A DNA stretch of 37,148 nt, taken from the NCBI GenBank assembly GCA_006226545.1, contig SBGR01000039.1, positions 1-37,148 on the forward strand. The letters run 5' to 3'. Under the pieces are notes generated by a model, which made no database searches, had not been told where the DNA came from, and worked only from the letters and a program-made list of their open reading frames with translations. The stretch comes from Bacteroidota bacterium. Its GTDB lineage: Bacteria; Bacteroidota; Bacteroidia; UBA8524. This document shows positions 16,151-24,973 of the stretch, in pieces. Positions within the stretch are counted from its first letter, which is position 1. Every line of letters starts with the position of its first letter. The position numbers were made by a program, and so were the translations under genes.

Positions 16151-16743
16151 ATACAGTTAAACCCTTGGGTGTGATTTTATGCGGCGGACAAAGCGCTAGA
16201 ATGGGTGTTGACAAATGTGAAATCGATTACCACGGCAAACCACAAAAAGAACATCTCAAATCATTGCTCAACCCTTTCTGCAGAGGCATAGTTGTTTCTA
16301 CGGGCAATACAGAAGTTAAGGAAGAAGATTGTTTTAGCGATTTACCGGAGTACAAAGACCACGGTCCCATCAGCGGCCTCTTGAGCCTCTTTCATTTTTT
16401 CCCTGATCGCGACCTCCTTGTTGTAGGTGGCGACTATCCGTTGCTGCAAACATCTACCCTCTTATACTTACTTTCTAGTGAAACAAATAGCCCTATTCTC
16501 GCCTTCCAAACCAAAGAAAGCAAACAGGCTGAACCTTTGATTGCCTTATACCGCAAGGAGGCCTATCCGCTTTTGCTGGAAGCCTTTCGGCAAGGTGAGG
16601 ATTCGCTAAGACGTATAATCAAGTCGTTGGATATTCCCTTAATTGAAGCCCCGGAATACTTCAGTTTAATGAGTGCAGATAGACCGGAAGACAGCTTGCG
16701 TGTTCGGGAGATTATCCGCAGCGGAAAACTTACATTTGCCTAA
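16147..16743 (+). CDS. mobA: Molybdenum cofactor guanylyltransferase MobA
   Basis: 198 residues. The nucleotide-binding signature LCGGQSARMGVDK (about 10-22) is intact, followed by GPISGL and the Mg-binding GGDYPLL segment. MobA joins GMP to molybdopterin to give the bis-MGD cofactor used by formate dehydrogenase-type enzymes such as the oxidoreductase encoded downstream. It overlaps the THEP1-like gene by 4 nt and fdhD by 1 nt. No moaA, moeA or mobB genes are in the window. Confidence 0.9.
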   Translation: MNTVKPLGVILCGGQSARMGVDKCEIDYHGKPQKEHLKSLLNPFCRGIVVSTGNTEVKEEDCFSDLPEYKDHGPISGLLSLFHFFPDRDLLVVGGDYPLLQTSTLLYLLSSETNSPILAFQTKESKQAEPLIALYRKEAYPLLLEAFRQGEDSLRRIIKSLDIPLIEAPEYFSLMSADRPEDSLRVREIIRSGKLTFA

Positions 16744-17585
16744 TGTCGCGCGCTCAAATCACCAAACCCATTCACCGCTGGAATGCCGGAGCCATCAGCA
16801 CTGCCGATGATGCTATATCGGTGGAAGAACCTTTGGAAATACGTTTAGGCTATTACAAAGAGGCTTCACGTGAACGAAGTAATGTGAGCGTTACCATGCG
16901 CACGCCGGGCAACGACGAAGAATTGGCAGCCGGGTTTCTGTTTACGGAGAACTTGGTGAAACACCCAAACGATATTGAAGGCTTTCATCGCATCGATTCC
17001 GGATTCCGTAAATCGCAGATTGATAACATTATACAAGTAAACCTTAAAGCCGGCATTGAAGTGAACATGGACTTGCTTTCAAGGCATTTCTATACCACCT
17101 CCAGCTGTGGCGTATGCGGTAAAACAAGCATCGACCTGGTGCAGAGTTTGGTTGAAACTCGGTTCCTGAATCCCGGATTAAAAGTGGAGGCATCGCTCAT
17201 CAGTACCTTACCTGCTAAGCTCAGAGCCGCTCAAGCGCAATTTGATTCGACCGGCGCCATTCACGCTGCTGCTTTGTTTAACCCGGATGGCGAATTGCTC
17301 GCATTAAGAGAAGACGTTGGGCGTCATAATGCATTGGATAAACTGGTGGGTCATTTCTTTTTAAAGGATGGCCTTCCCTTAGATAAATCAATACTTCTGC
17401 TCAGCGGAAGAGCCAGTTTTGAATTGGTGCAAAAAGCCTCCATGGCCGGCATTCAAGTAGTAGCCGCTGTTGGCGCTCCTTCCAGTTTAGCGATAGAATT
17501 AGCCGACGAAGCCAATATCACCTTGATTGGTTTCTTACGTGAAGAGCGCATGAATATCTATACCGGAGCAGAACGGATTTCTTAA
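16743..17585 (+). CDS. fdhD: FdhD sulfur carrier/sulfurtransferase for formate dehydrogenase
   Basis: 280 residues. The conserved CxxC is C122-G-V-C125 in TTSSCGVCGK; Cys122 corresponds to the essential Cys of FdhD. C-terminal signatures GAIHAA, REDVGRHNALDKLVG and LSGRASFELVQKA are all present. FdhD delivers sulfur to bis-MGD so that formate dehydrogenase-like enzymes become active. Its position between mobA and the YdeP-type oxidoreductase indicates that enzyme is its client. Confidence 0.95.
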   Translation: MSRAQITKPIHRWNAGAISTADDAISVEEPLEIRLGYYKEASRERSNVSVTMRTPGNDEELAAGFLFTENLVKHPNDIEGFHRIDSGFRKSQIDNIIQVNLKAGIEVNMDLLSRHFYTTSSCGVCGKTSIDLVQSLVETRFLNPGLKVEASLISTLPAKLRAAQAQFDSTGAIHAAALFNPDGELLALREDVGRHNALDKLVGHFFLKDGLPLDKSILLLSGRASFELVQKASMAGIQVVAAVGAPSSLAIELADEANITLIGFLREERMNIYTGAERIS

Positions 17586-17596
17586 ATTTGAAGCAC

Positions 17597-17971
17597 ATGA
17601 AGATTAGAATTAAAGGCGATTCAGTCCGCATTAGACTCAGTAAGTCTGAAATTGATTTCTTCGGACAAGAAGGCTACTATACCCACGAAACCCATTTTTT
17701 AAATTCGGTGTTTCGCTACGGCATTGTAGCCCGACACGATATTACCCACCTGCAGGCCACCTATGAAAACGGTGAAATCATGGTACAAATGCCACAGCAT
17801 TGGGCCGATGAATGGATAGCCACACAACGTGTTGGCTTCGATTCTACCGTAACTTTAAACGACGGAAAGGAACTCTACCTTTTACTGGAGAAAGACTTCC
17901 AATGTCTCGATAATACGTCTGAAGATCAATCGGATATGTACCCGAACCCCATGGCCGATCAACACAAATGA
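17597..17971 (+). CDS. Small hypothetical protein between fdhD and the oxidoreductase (DUF7009-like)
   Basis: 124 residues from the ATG at 17597 (a TTG three codons earlier is possible). It is predicted mostly beta (MKIRIKGDSVRIRLSKSEIDFF, then short strands), soluble and acidic at the C-terminus. From memory it resembles a small family that accompanies FdhD/YdeP genes and has been numbered DUF7009; I am not sure of the number. It overlaps the oxidoreductase start by 4 nt (ATGA). A chaperone or assembly role is inferred from context alone. Confidence 0.7.
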   Translation: MKIRIKGDSVRIRLSKSEIDFFGQEGYYTHETHFLNSVFRYGIVARHDITHLQATYENGEIMVQMPQHWADEWIATQRVGFDSTVTLNDGKELYLLLEKDFQCLDNTSEDQSDMYPNPMADQHK

Positions 17972-20283
17972 GCAAAGCAAATCGTCCCAACCCCGAGAAT
18001 CCGGAAACCTTTACCGGCATTAAACTAAGCAGTCCAAAAACGACGGCAGCAGGCATTCCAGCTGTGATTAGTTCCATGCAGCACGTCTTTGGCGAGATGG
18101 ATGCCATGCGCGGACTGAAAGCCTTGTTTAAGGTGAACCAAAAAGACGGGTTTGACTGTCCGGGTTGCGCTTGGCCTGATCCCGACGATGAGCGCTCTCC
18201 TATTGCAGAATACTGTGAGAACGGCGCCAAGGCCATCGCTGAAGAAGCAACCAGCAAACGATTGGATGCAAGCTTTTTCGCGGCCAATTCAGTGGCCGAC
18301 TTGGCAGAATTGAACGATTATGAAATAGGAAAAAAAGGGCGCATCGCTCACCCGATGTACCTTCCTAAGGGGGCTACGCATTACCAACGCATCAACTGGA
18401 CCACCGCGTTCAATATCATGGCTGATCACTTGAGAAGCTTAGAATCGCCTGATGAAGCTATCTTCTATACCAGCGGCAGAACCAGCAATGAAGCGGCTTT
18501 TTTATACCAACTCTTTGTGCGTGAATTTGGTACCAATAACCTCCCCGATTGCTCAAACATGTGCCACGAATCGAGCGGTGTGGCCTTGACTGAATCGCTT
18601 GGTATAGGGAAAGGTTCGGTTAAGTTGGAAGACTTTTACGAAGCGGAGGTGATTCTCATCATCGGACAAAATCCGGGAACCAATCACCCGCGAATGCTTT
18701 CGGCCTTGCAAAAAGCCAAGGAGAATGGCGCCAAGATCATCAGCATCAATCCACTGCCTGAGACCGGTTTAATCGGGTTTAGTAATCCGCAAACCTTGAA
18801 AGGCGCCCTGGGCATCAAGGCTCGCTTAACCGACTTGTTTTTACAGGTGCAGATAAATGGCGATATGGCTTTGATGCAGGCCATCGCTAAATACCTTCTA
18901 TTCTACGAAGCACAAGCACCGGGAACCGTTTTAGACCACGATTTTATAGCGAAGCACAGTCTTGGTTACGAAGACTGGAAAAAACACATTGAAGCGCAAG
19001 ACCTCCAGGAATTGGAGCAAATCAGCGGTATTCCACTCCTACAGATTGAACAAGCAGCAGAATACCTGCGCAACAGTAAAAAAATCATTGCCTGCTGGGC
19101 CATGGGACTGACGCAGCATAAAAATGCCGTCAATACCATTAAAGAAGTAGTGAACCTACTTTTAATGAAAGGCAGTATTGGTAAACCCGGTGCCGGCACT
19201 TGTCCGGTAAGAGGCCACTCCAACGTACAAGGCGATCGGACCATGGGCATTTACGAGAAACCAAGCGATGCCTTCTTGGATAGACTAGACAAGGCTTTTG
19301 ATATCAAAACTCCTCGCCGACACGGCTACGATACCGTTGACTGTATCCACGCGATGTACGAAGGCAAAGCCAAAGTCTTTTTCGCCATGGGTGGCAATTT
19401 CTTGTCGGCTACGCCGGATACCAACTATACCGCTAAGGCATTGGAGAATTGTCAACTGACCGTTCACGTGTCTACCAAACTCAACCGCTCTCACCTAATT
19501 CACGGTGAAGAGGCTTTGATACTGCCTTGTTTGGGCCGAAGCGATAAGGATGAATTAAACGGTGAGGAACAATTTATCTCCTGCGAAAATTCCATGGGTG
19601 TGATTCAAAAATCGAAAGGCAGCCTAAAGCCTGTTTCAGACGATTTATTGAGTGAGTCATCCATAGTATGCTTGATGGCCAAAGCCGTATTGGGTCAGGA
19701 GAGCAAAGTAGATTGGGACCTCTTCTTAACACATAACGATCATATCCGTGATGCCATAGAACGTAGCATTCCCGGATTTGACAATTACAATAAACGTGTA
19801 CGTGAACCGGGTGGATTTTACCTTCCCAATAGTGCGCGCGACGGCCAATTCAATACCATCAGTGGCAAAGCAGAGTTTACCGTATCTAGGCCACAGATTG
19901 AACCGATCGACGACGGCGAATACCGCATGATGACCATTCGCTCACACGATCAATTCAATACCACCATTTATGGACTAAACGACCGCTACCGGGGCATTAC
20001 CAATGAGCGTCGGGTGATTTTTATGAACGAAAACGACATGCGTCGCGAAGGTTTGAACAAAGGCGATGTAGTGGATTTATTCAATTACCACGATGGCGTA
20101 GAGCGTGTGGCCCATCGCTTTATTGTTATTCCATTCAGTATTCCGGAACGCTGTACGGCTACTTATTTCCCCGAAACCAATGTGTTGGTTCCGATTAAAA
20201 GTGTGGCCGAAAAGAGCAATACACCTACCTCCAAGATGATTGTTTTGCAGATTAGGAAGTCGGCAGAACACGTGACTGTCTAA
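17968..20283 (+). CDS. FdhF/YdeP-family molybdopterin oxidoreductase
   Basis: 771 residues. The N-terminus carries the YdeP signature FDCPGCAWPDP with a third Cys in EYCENG, fewer cysteines than the four of classical formate dehydrogenase [4Fe-4S] sites. The Mo ligand position is Cys199 in CSNMCHESSGVAL, not selenocysteine. Molybdopterin-binding stretches (GQNPGTNHPRM, GGNFLSATPD, C-terminal dinucleotide-binding region around SHDQFNTTIYG) are present. No Tat signal, so it is cytoplasmic. It ends the Moco operon. The substrate of YdeP-type enzymes is not settled; formate is not assured. Confidence 0.92.
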   Translation: MSKANRPNPENPETFTGIKLSSPKTTAAGIPAVISSMQHVFGEMDAMRGLKALFKVNQKDGFDCPGCAWPDPDDERSPIAEYCENGAKAIAEEATSKRLDASFFAANSVADLAELNDYEIGKKGRIAHPMYLPKGATHYQRINWTTAFNIMADHLRSLESPDEAIFYTSGRTSNEAAFLYQLFVREFGTNNLPDCSNMCHESSGVALTESLGIGKGSVKLEDFYEAEVILIIGQNPGTNHPRMLSALQKAKENGAKIISINPLPETGLIGFSNPQTLKGALGIKARLTDLFLQVQINGDMALMQAIAKYLLFYEAQAPGTVLDHDFIAKHSLGYEDWKKHIEAQDLQELEQISGIPLLQIEQAAEYLRNSKKIIACWAMGLTQHKNAVNTIKEVVNLLLMKGSIGKPGAGTCPVRGHSNVQGDRTMGIYEKPSDAFLDRLDKAFDIKTPRRHGYDTVDCIHAMYEGKAKVFFAMGGNFLSATPDTNYTAKALENCQLTVHVSTKLNRSHLIHGEEALILPCLGRSDKDELNGEEQFISCENSMGVIQKSKGSLKPVSDDLLSESSIVCLMAKAVLGQESKVDWDLFLTHNDHIRDAIERSIPGFDNYNKRVREPGGFYLPNSARDGQFNTISGKAEFTVSRPQIEPIDDGEYRMMTIRSHDQFNTTIYGLNDRYRGITNERRVIFMNENDMRREGLNKGDVVDLFNYHDGVERVAHRFIVIPFSIPERCTATYFPETNVLVPIKSVAEKSNTPTSKMIVLQIRKSAEHVTV

Positions 20284-20358
20284 AGCGTAGATAAGAGGTT
20301 TATAACTTCCCTTCTCAGCTGCATGCAGAATTGAAGTCCTTTCGTATTTTGCGATGCT

Positions 20359-21405
20359 ATGCTGGATTTCTCCAATACCTCTATTCGCTTGATGCAAGTG
20401 CATCGCGTGGGGAATAAATTTGAAAACCAAGGACTTCGCCTTTCAGTTGATTTCACTGATACAACCGACGAGCGCGTTCAGGAATCGCTTATTAAGCTGT
20501 TTTTCAGTCCGTTTAAAAACCCGGAGTATTTCCAGTTTGCTAACGACGCTACATTTGATAATCACCCGATGTACCGCTATAGCACGGAGATTTTCAGTGC
20601 TCCAGGTGAACAAATGAAGAAACAAGGCGAGTTTATCGCCAACCTATTATACGATGTATCTGAGCATCCGAGCATCAAGCCAGGCGATTTATGTGTGGTT
20701 TACTTCGGTCACGTTGGTAGCGATGGTCGCCACAGCGATGCCTTGGGTATTTACAAAATTGAACACCTGGATACCTTCTTGAAATTCGCTCAAGAACCTG
20801 AATCCTATACCGTTACGGCTTTGGAAGGTTTAGGCTTGGATAAATTGGATAAAGCGTGTTTGATTTTAAACCAAGATCCGGAAACGGGTTATAAGGTATG
20901 CTGCGCAGATCGTTCCGGACGTGTACAAGATGCCATGTATTGGAAAGACGATTTCCTAGCCTTGGTGCCGCGTGCAGACGATTACCACTTCACGGAGCAA
21001 GCGGTGAATTTGACCAAAGACTTTGTGACCAAGCAATTGAGTGAAGAGTATGAAATCTCCAAGGCAGATCAGATCGCTTTATTGAATCGCTCTGCAGAAT
21101 ACTTTAAATCGCAAGACCACTTTAACGAAGACGAATTTGCCCAGAACATCTTCCAAGATCCGGGTGTTATCGATTCATTCCAGCGTTTTGTGAATAAAAA
21201 TGAAGAGGAAAACGGCTTCTCGTTTACGGAAGATTTCGATATCTCTGAAGCGGCTGTAAAGAAAAACTCTAAAGTCTTTAAGAGTGTATTAAAACTCGAC
21301 AAGAACTTCCACATCTACATTCATGGAAACCGCAATATGATTGAGCGCGGCACCGACGAGAACGGTAAGAAATTTTACAAACTCTACTACGATGTAGAGA
21401 TTTAA
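20359..21405 (+). CDS. Nucleoid-associated protein (NdpA/YejK-like)
   Basis: 348 residues over the full length of the 37-kDa nucleoid-associated protein family (PF04245). The opening NTSIRLMQVHRVGNKFENQGL and the central FGHVGSDGRHSDALGIYKIE segments are typical. It is cytoplasmic and associates with the nucleoid in E. coli; molecular function is poorly defined. A single-gene unit, followed by a bidirectional terminator. Confidence 0.85.
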   Translation: MLDFSNTSIRLMQVHRVGNKFENQGLRLSVDFTDTTDERVQESLIKLFFSPFKNPEYFQFANDATFDNHPMYRYSTEIFSAPGEQMKKQGEFIANLLYDVSEHPSIKPGDLCVVYFGHVGSDGRHSDALGIYKIEHLDTFLKFAQEPESYTVTALEGLGLDKLDKACLILNQDPETGYKVCCADRSGRVQDAMYWKDDFLALVPRADDYHFTEQAVNLTKDFVTKQLSEEYEISKADQIALLNRSAEYFKSQDHFNEDEFAQNIFQDPGVIDSFQRFVNKNEEENGFSFTEDFDISEAAVKKNSKVFKSVLKLDKNFHIYIHGNRNMIERGTDENGKKFYKLYYDVEI

Positions 21406-21423
21406 GCGAAACCGATATATACC

Positions 21424-21452
21424 AAAAAAGCCCCTTGATAGGGGCTTTTTTA
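21424..21452. terminator. Bidirectional terminator between ndpA-like gene and csp
   Basis: AAAAAGCCCC (21425-21434) pairs with GGGGCTTTTT (21441-21450) around the loop TTGATA. A- and T-runs flank the stem, so it works on both strands. Confidence 0.92.
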
Positions 21453-21473
21453 GTTTCAGGTTCAACAAGAATT

Positions 21474-21677
21474 TTAGCTTATAACTCTAACATTAACTGC
21501 GTTCATTCCTTTTTTTCCATCTTGGAGGTCAAACTCAACTAGATCGTCTTGACGAACTTTGTCGATCAAACCGGTAGCATGAACGAAGGTTTCATTTGAA
21601 GAATTGTCATGCTTGATAAAGCCATAACCTTTGGCTTCATTGTAGAACTTTACAGTTCCGGTGTTCTTAGTACTCAT
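21474..21677 (-). CDS. Cold-shock-domain protein (second copy)
   Basis: 67 residues: RNP1 appears as KGYGFI and RNP2 as ETFVH. I chose the ATG at 21677, which gives the normal Csp length; a longer upstream frame is not Csp-like. It differs from the helicase-linked copy at many positions (RNP2 is FVH-only, N-terminal STKNT extension). It is probably monocistronic. Confidence 0.93.
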   Translation of the reverse strand: MSTKNTGTVKFYNEAKGYGFIKHDNSSNETFVHATGLIDKVRQDDLVEFDLQDGKKGMNAVNVRVIS

Positions 21678-21743
21678 GTAATTGAAATTAAAGTACCAAC
21701 ATACGAGAATTCCGCTGAGATTTCCTAATAATTTGATTTCGGT

Positions 21744-21762
21744 AATCGAATTTTTTTCGATT
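21744..21762. other. AT-rich inverted repeat after the P450 operon
   Basis: AATCGAA, spacer TTTTT, TTCGATT: a perfect 7-bp stem, 3 bp after the stop of the GNAT-like gene. No U-run follows on the minus strand, so it is either an imperfect terminator or a regulatory dyad upstream of csp. Confidence 0.45.
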
Positions 21763-21765
21763 GAC

Positions 21766-22314
21766 TTACAATCGTTTAGAAATGAAATAGCGCTTAAATC
21801 CACTAATGGTATTCACCTGTAAGAGGTCCCATCCCCACCTTTGGTATACGGGCCACATGGGTTCTGAGCAGGTAGCCATCATGTTTTCAAAGTGATGTTC
21901 GCGTAAATACGGGAAACACGACTTCTCTAAAAAGTCGGGGACTATACGCATGCTCAAGGCCATTTCCCGGTTTCTAAAGATGCTGAGCACTTCAAATGTT
22001 TTCAAGTCGGGACGAGGATTCTGAAACCCGTATTGCTTCACCTGACTGAAGGATTGTTCACCATCCGTACAACCACATGCGGCGCCTAATACCACATCTT
22101 GATGCAGCCAAAGCATAATCTGTGTTTCCTGCCGTGGAATTCTAAAATCGATTTGCTGGGTGGCATCGTTGATGTGCCAAATTTGATCAAGAAGCACCCT
22201 ACCCGGGAGCTTTGAAAACGCTTGGTAAAATGCCTCGCAAAATCGAATACGCCATTCGTTATCCGATTCTGTGAGGTAATAAAACACCGTTTGCTCAGTG
22301 GTATTGGCTTTCAT
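21766..22314 (-). CDS. GNAT-like protein, last gene of the P450 operon
   Basis: 182 residues, soluble. Central beta strands (QTQIMLWLHQDVVLGAACGC), a FEVLSIFRNREMALSMRIVP segment placed like the acetyl-CoA-binding motif A, and a YQRWGWDLL C-terminal element give an acyltransferase-like (GNAT fold) impression. The RxxGxG/A pyrophosphate loop is not clear, so the assignment is tentative. It overlaps panD by 20 nt and is the last of four coupled genes. Substrate unknown. Confidence 0.5.
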   Translation of the reverse strand: MKANTTEQTVFYYLTESDNEWRIRFCEAFYQAFSKLPGRVLLDQIWHINDATQQIDFRIPRQETQIMLWLHQDVVLGAACGCTDGEQSFSQVKQYGFQNPRPDLKTFEVLSIFRNREMALSMRIVPDFLEKSCFPYLREHHFENMMATCSEPMWPVYQRWGWDLLQVNTISGFKRYFISKRL

Positions 22315-22672
22315 AAACGTCCCAACGGGTATTCCGATCTGCCGGAAAAATAACTTTAGGAATATGATTCGAGGCCATTTCTTCCGGAATCATAGCAAAG
22401 GTCATAATCAAAATTTCGTCTTCAGGCGAAACCAAATGAGCACTTGGTCCGTTCATGCAGATTTCACCGGTTCCGGGTGTGCCTTCTAGCGCATAGGTTT
22501 CCAAACGTGCACCGTTACGCATGTTGGTAATAAGCACTTTTTCAAATGGTTTAATGTCCGTAGCATCCATCAGATTTTTATCGATGGTAATGCTTCCAAA
22601 ATAATCCAGCTCAGCCTGCGTAACGGTGGCGCGGTGTATTTTGGATTTTAAAACATGGATATAGTTTTTCAT
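22295..22672 (-). CDS. panD: Aspartate 1-decarboxylase PanD
   Basis: 125 residues, normal length for the proenzyme. Self-cleavage would occur at G26-S27 (YFGSIT), forming the pyruvoyl group; the N-terminal KSKIHRATVTQAELDYFGS stretch is diagnostic. It converts L-aspartate to beta-alanine for pantothenate and CoA. The ATG at 22672 lies 7 bp after the P450 stop and the 3' end overlaps the GNAT-like gene. No panB or panC is in the window; instead it is embedded in an operon with a P450 and acyltransferase, which is unusual. Confidence 0.93.
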   Translation of the reverse strand: MKNYIHVLKSKIHRATVTQAELDYFGSITIDKNLMDATDIKPFEKVLITNMRNGARLETYALEGTPGTGEICMNGPSAHLVSPEDEILIMTFAMIPEEMASNHIPKVIFPADRNTRWDVYESQYH

Positions 22673-22679
22673 AGGGGAT

Positions 22680-24014
22680 TTATTCAGTTTCAAGAATCAT
22701 TGGCATGCCTTCGGTAACATTTGTTGCGATGGATGCCAACATCTTCGGCACATAACCGGGTCTAGGTTTTGGTCTATATTTTCTCGCTAAAACAGCCAAA
22801 AGGGCCATTATTTCGTACATGGCAAACTCAGATCCGATGCACATTCTTTGTCCGCTGCCAAAGGGCAAGTAGGCGTGTTTATGTCTTTTTTGTTTTGCTT
22901 CTTCAGAGAAATTCTCCGGATTAAATTCTTCCGGATTATTCCAATAAGCGGGATTGCGGTTTAATCCGTATAGTGTAATCAGAATAGGTTGTTTTCCTTT
23001 CAGTTGAAAGCCTCCCAATTCCATATCGTCTTTAATACTTCTCGGTATTGCGAATACAGGAGGATAAACCCTCATGGTTTCCTGAACAAACATTTTAGTA
23101 TAGACCAACTGAGGCAAATGCTCCGGTAATACCGGTCCGGAGCCAATTACCCTGTCCATTTCTTCGTAAACCTTGGCTGCATATTTTGGCTCTTGGTTGA
23201 GCATATACCAGGTCCAGGTTAAAGCAACTGAACTGGTTTCATATCCGGCAGCTACCATAGTAAAGAACTCATTTCGAATATGTTCACGACTCATTTGTTC
23301 ACCTGTTTCCTCATCAATCTGTGACAGAAACATGTCCAATAAATCATGGTATTCCTTGCCGCTACTTTCTCTTCGATCTATTTGATTGTAGATAATAGAA
23401 TTCAGGTAGTCCAGCTGTTTTCTAAAGCGCTTATTACTTGGCGTTGGCCAGTGAATAGGGAATCGAATCATCTGGTAATGGCGGAGGTTGATAAAACGCA
23501 ATAATGCACGGATATACTGCGGAAAATCAGGATGTTCAGCTTCAATATCATTCGAAAACAAGGTGATACCCACTGCTTTTAAGGTAAAGCGACTCATCTC
23601 ATCCGACATCACGATGTTTTGACCTTTCATTTTGTCCCATCGCGCATCCATGTCTTCAGCCAATTGGATAAAGGTTTTTAAGAAACCATTGATGCGTTCT
23701 TTGTGAAAGCCGGGTTGTGCTAATCTCCTCTGTCTTTTCCAAAACTCCCCTTCTGATGTGATCAATCCATTTCCACCAACCAAAGCCAAACGCTTATAAT
23801 TGGCTCCTCTGCTGAATTTATCTGCTTCCTTTACTAAGATTTCAGCAACTATATCAGCGTCTGCCGTTACATACAGCGTCCTGCCCGGCAATTTGACACT
23901 CACCAAAGGAAGGTTTTCCAAAGCCAGTTTAGCAGAAAAGAGAATTGGGTCGGCAAGAATATCTTTTGTTTTTCCAATAAAGGGTTTACCTGGTATATGT
24001 GTAGGTCTGTTCAT
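22680..24014 (-). CDS. Cytochrome P450
   Basis: 444 residues, soluble (no N-terminal anchor). C-helix WKRQRR (92-97), I-helix AGYETS (256-261), K-helix ExxR as E312-T-M-R315 and heme-binding FGSGQRMCIG with the thiolate ligand Cys392 are all intact, so it should be an active monooxygenase. The layout is typical of the CYP4/CYP102-like bacterial class often acting on fatty acids or hydrophobic substrates. It starts within the acyltransferase stop (ATGA overlap). No ferredoxin or reductase gene is adjacent. Confidence 0.93.
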   Translation of the reverse strand: MNRPTHIPGKPFIGKTKDILADPILFSAKLALENLPLVSVKLPGRTLYVTADADIVAEILVKEADKFSRGANYKRLALVGGNGLITSEGEFWKRQRRLAQPGFHKERINGFLKTFIQLAEDMDARWDKMKGQNIVMSDEMSRFTLKAVGITLFSNDIEAEHPDFPQYIRALLRFINLRHYQMIRFPIHWPTPSNKRFRKQLDYLNSIIYNQIDRRESSGKEYHDLLDMFLSQIDEETGEQMSREHIRNEFFTMVAAGYETSSVALTWTWYMLNQEPKYAAKVYEEMDRVIGSGPVLPEHLPQLVYTKMFVQETMRVYPPVFAIPRSIKDDMELGGFQLKGKQPILITLYGLNRNPAYWNNPEEFNPENFSEEAKQKRHKHAYLPFGSGQRMCIGSEFAMYEIMALLAVLARKYRPKPRPGYVPKMLASIATNVTEGMPMILETE

Positions 24015-24781
24015 AGTCCAAATGCATTTTCAATTTTATCCGCGAAAACCTTCCCGAACCGGAGACTTGGTGAGCCATCGGATAAATCGTGGTTGATGGT
24101 CATGGAAAAGGATGCGAAATCCCGTTCTACAAATTGACCGTCCCTTTTCACCACCTTTTTGTACACTCCTGCAGGCACCACACAAAGCGGAGAAGCCGAA
24201 AGTGGAATACCAAACCAAAAGCGGTTATTGTCGGCCATGTGAAGTGAGCTCAAGCTGACATTACCGTAATACTGAACAAATTTCCGTGGGTCCTTGTGAA
24301 TTCTACGTAGCATCCATTTGCGTAGAAATGTGGGTAGTTTTAGCAATTTTCGTCGTTCGCGAACTCCTTCAATATCGAGTGGGTTTATCTTTTGTGCATG
24401 CCGAATTTCTGCGGTGATTTCATCGAGCGATTTCCTGCCACAATCACGGATGATATAGCCCATAGGTACGGAAGCTTGTCCTTTTTGTTTCCGTTCTACA
24501 ATGGTCATCAAATCAACCTGCGTAAACCGAATGCGGTGTTTAGTCCCCAGACGCATATCGAGCATTTCCGGAAATTCTTGCAGGCTATGCGCTAAACAGA
24601 ACATAAGGTAGGTGGAATATGAAAAGACGTGACCTTGCCTTCTGTGCTCTTTAATCTTTTCCAATAGAAAGGTAATGTCCAGTTCGAATAAACTATGTAT
24701 GTTATTGGTTTGACGCGCAAGACTCATTTGCTCTGCAACCAAATTTCGAATTGGATGCAGCTCTAATTGCTGGTAGTTCAT
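24011..24781 (-). CDS. Stand-alone E2-type CoA-dependent acyltransferase
   Basis: 256 residues from the ATG at 24781 (a GTG two codons upstream is possible). It is the catalytic domain fold of 2-oxo acid dehydrogenase E2 enzymes (chloramphenicol acetyltransferase-like), with the active-site H231-x-x-x-D235-G motif near the C-terminus. It has no lipoyl or peripheral-subunit-binding domain, so it is not a normal E2; it probably transfers an acyl group from CoA to an unknown acceptor. It is the first gene of the P450 operon. Confidence 0.8.
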   Translation of the reverse strand: MNYQQLELHPIRNLVAEQMSLARQTNNIHSLFELDITFLLEKIKEHRRQGHVFSYSTYLMFCLAHSLQEFPEMLDMRLGTKHRIRFTQVDLMTIVERKQKGQASVPMGYIIRDCGRKSLDEITAEIRHAQKINPLDIEGVRERRKLLKLPTFLRKWMLRRIHKDPRKFVQYYGNVSLSSLHMADNNRFWFGIPLSASPLCVVPAGVYKKVVKRDGQFVERDFASFSMTINHDLSDGSPSLRFGKVFADKIENAFGL

Positions 24782-24825
24782 GATCACTTAAGGGGACCGA
24801 AAATTACTACGCTCACTGCATTTAA

Positions 24826-24833
24826 CAAAGCTA
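24826..24833 (-). promoter_or_regulatory. -7 element of the acyltransferase-P450-panD operon
   Basis: The minus strand reads TAGCTTTG, an exact TAnnTTTG match, 44 bp before the ATG. The -33 region is not convincing. Confidence 0.5.
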
Positions 24834-24937
24834 AACCAAGAATTATAAGACTTGTGTGCGTAAGCTAAATCCTGTATTTAACCGCCGTAATCACTGTAAT
24901 TACGTTGAGCTTCGATTTTTATCTGCTTCTAAATTGG

Positions 24938-24964
24938 TTGAACGCTCAGACTTGCCCATCTTTG
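24938..24964 (+). promoter_or_regulatory. Candidate promoter of the ClC channel gene
   Basis: TTG at 24938-24940, a 16-nt spacer, then CATCTTTG (24957-24964), one mismatch from the -7 consensus. It supports the ATG at 24974 over an upstream TTG (24905). Confidence 0.45.
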
Positions 24965-24973
24965 CACCAAGGC

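Noticed and set aside
21678..21803. Long N-terminal extension of the second Csp
   Set aside because: Not Csp-like and it overlaps the AT-rich dyad region and the end of the GNAT-like gene; the standard 67-residue protein starts at 21677.
24905..24973. TTG start of the ClC protein
   Set aside because: The candidate promoter lies inside this extension and the ATG at 24974 leaves a complete ClC unit.
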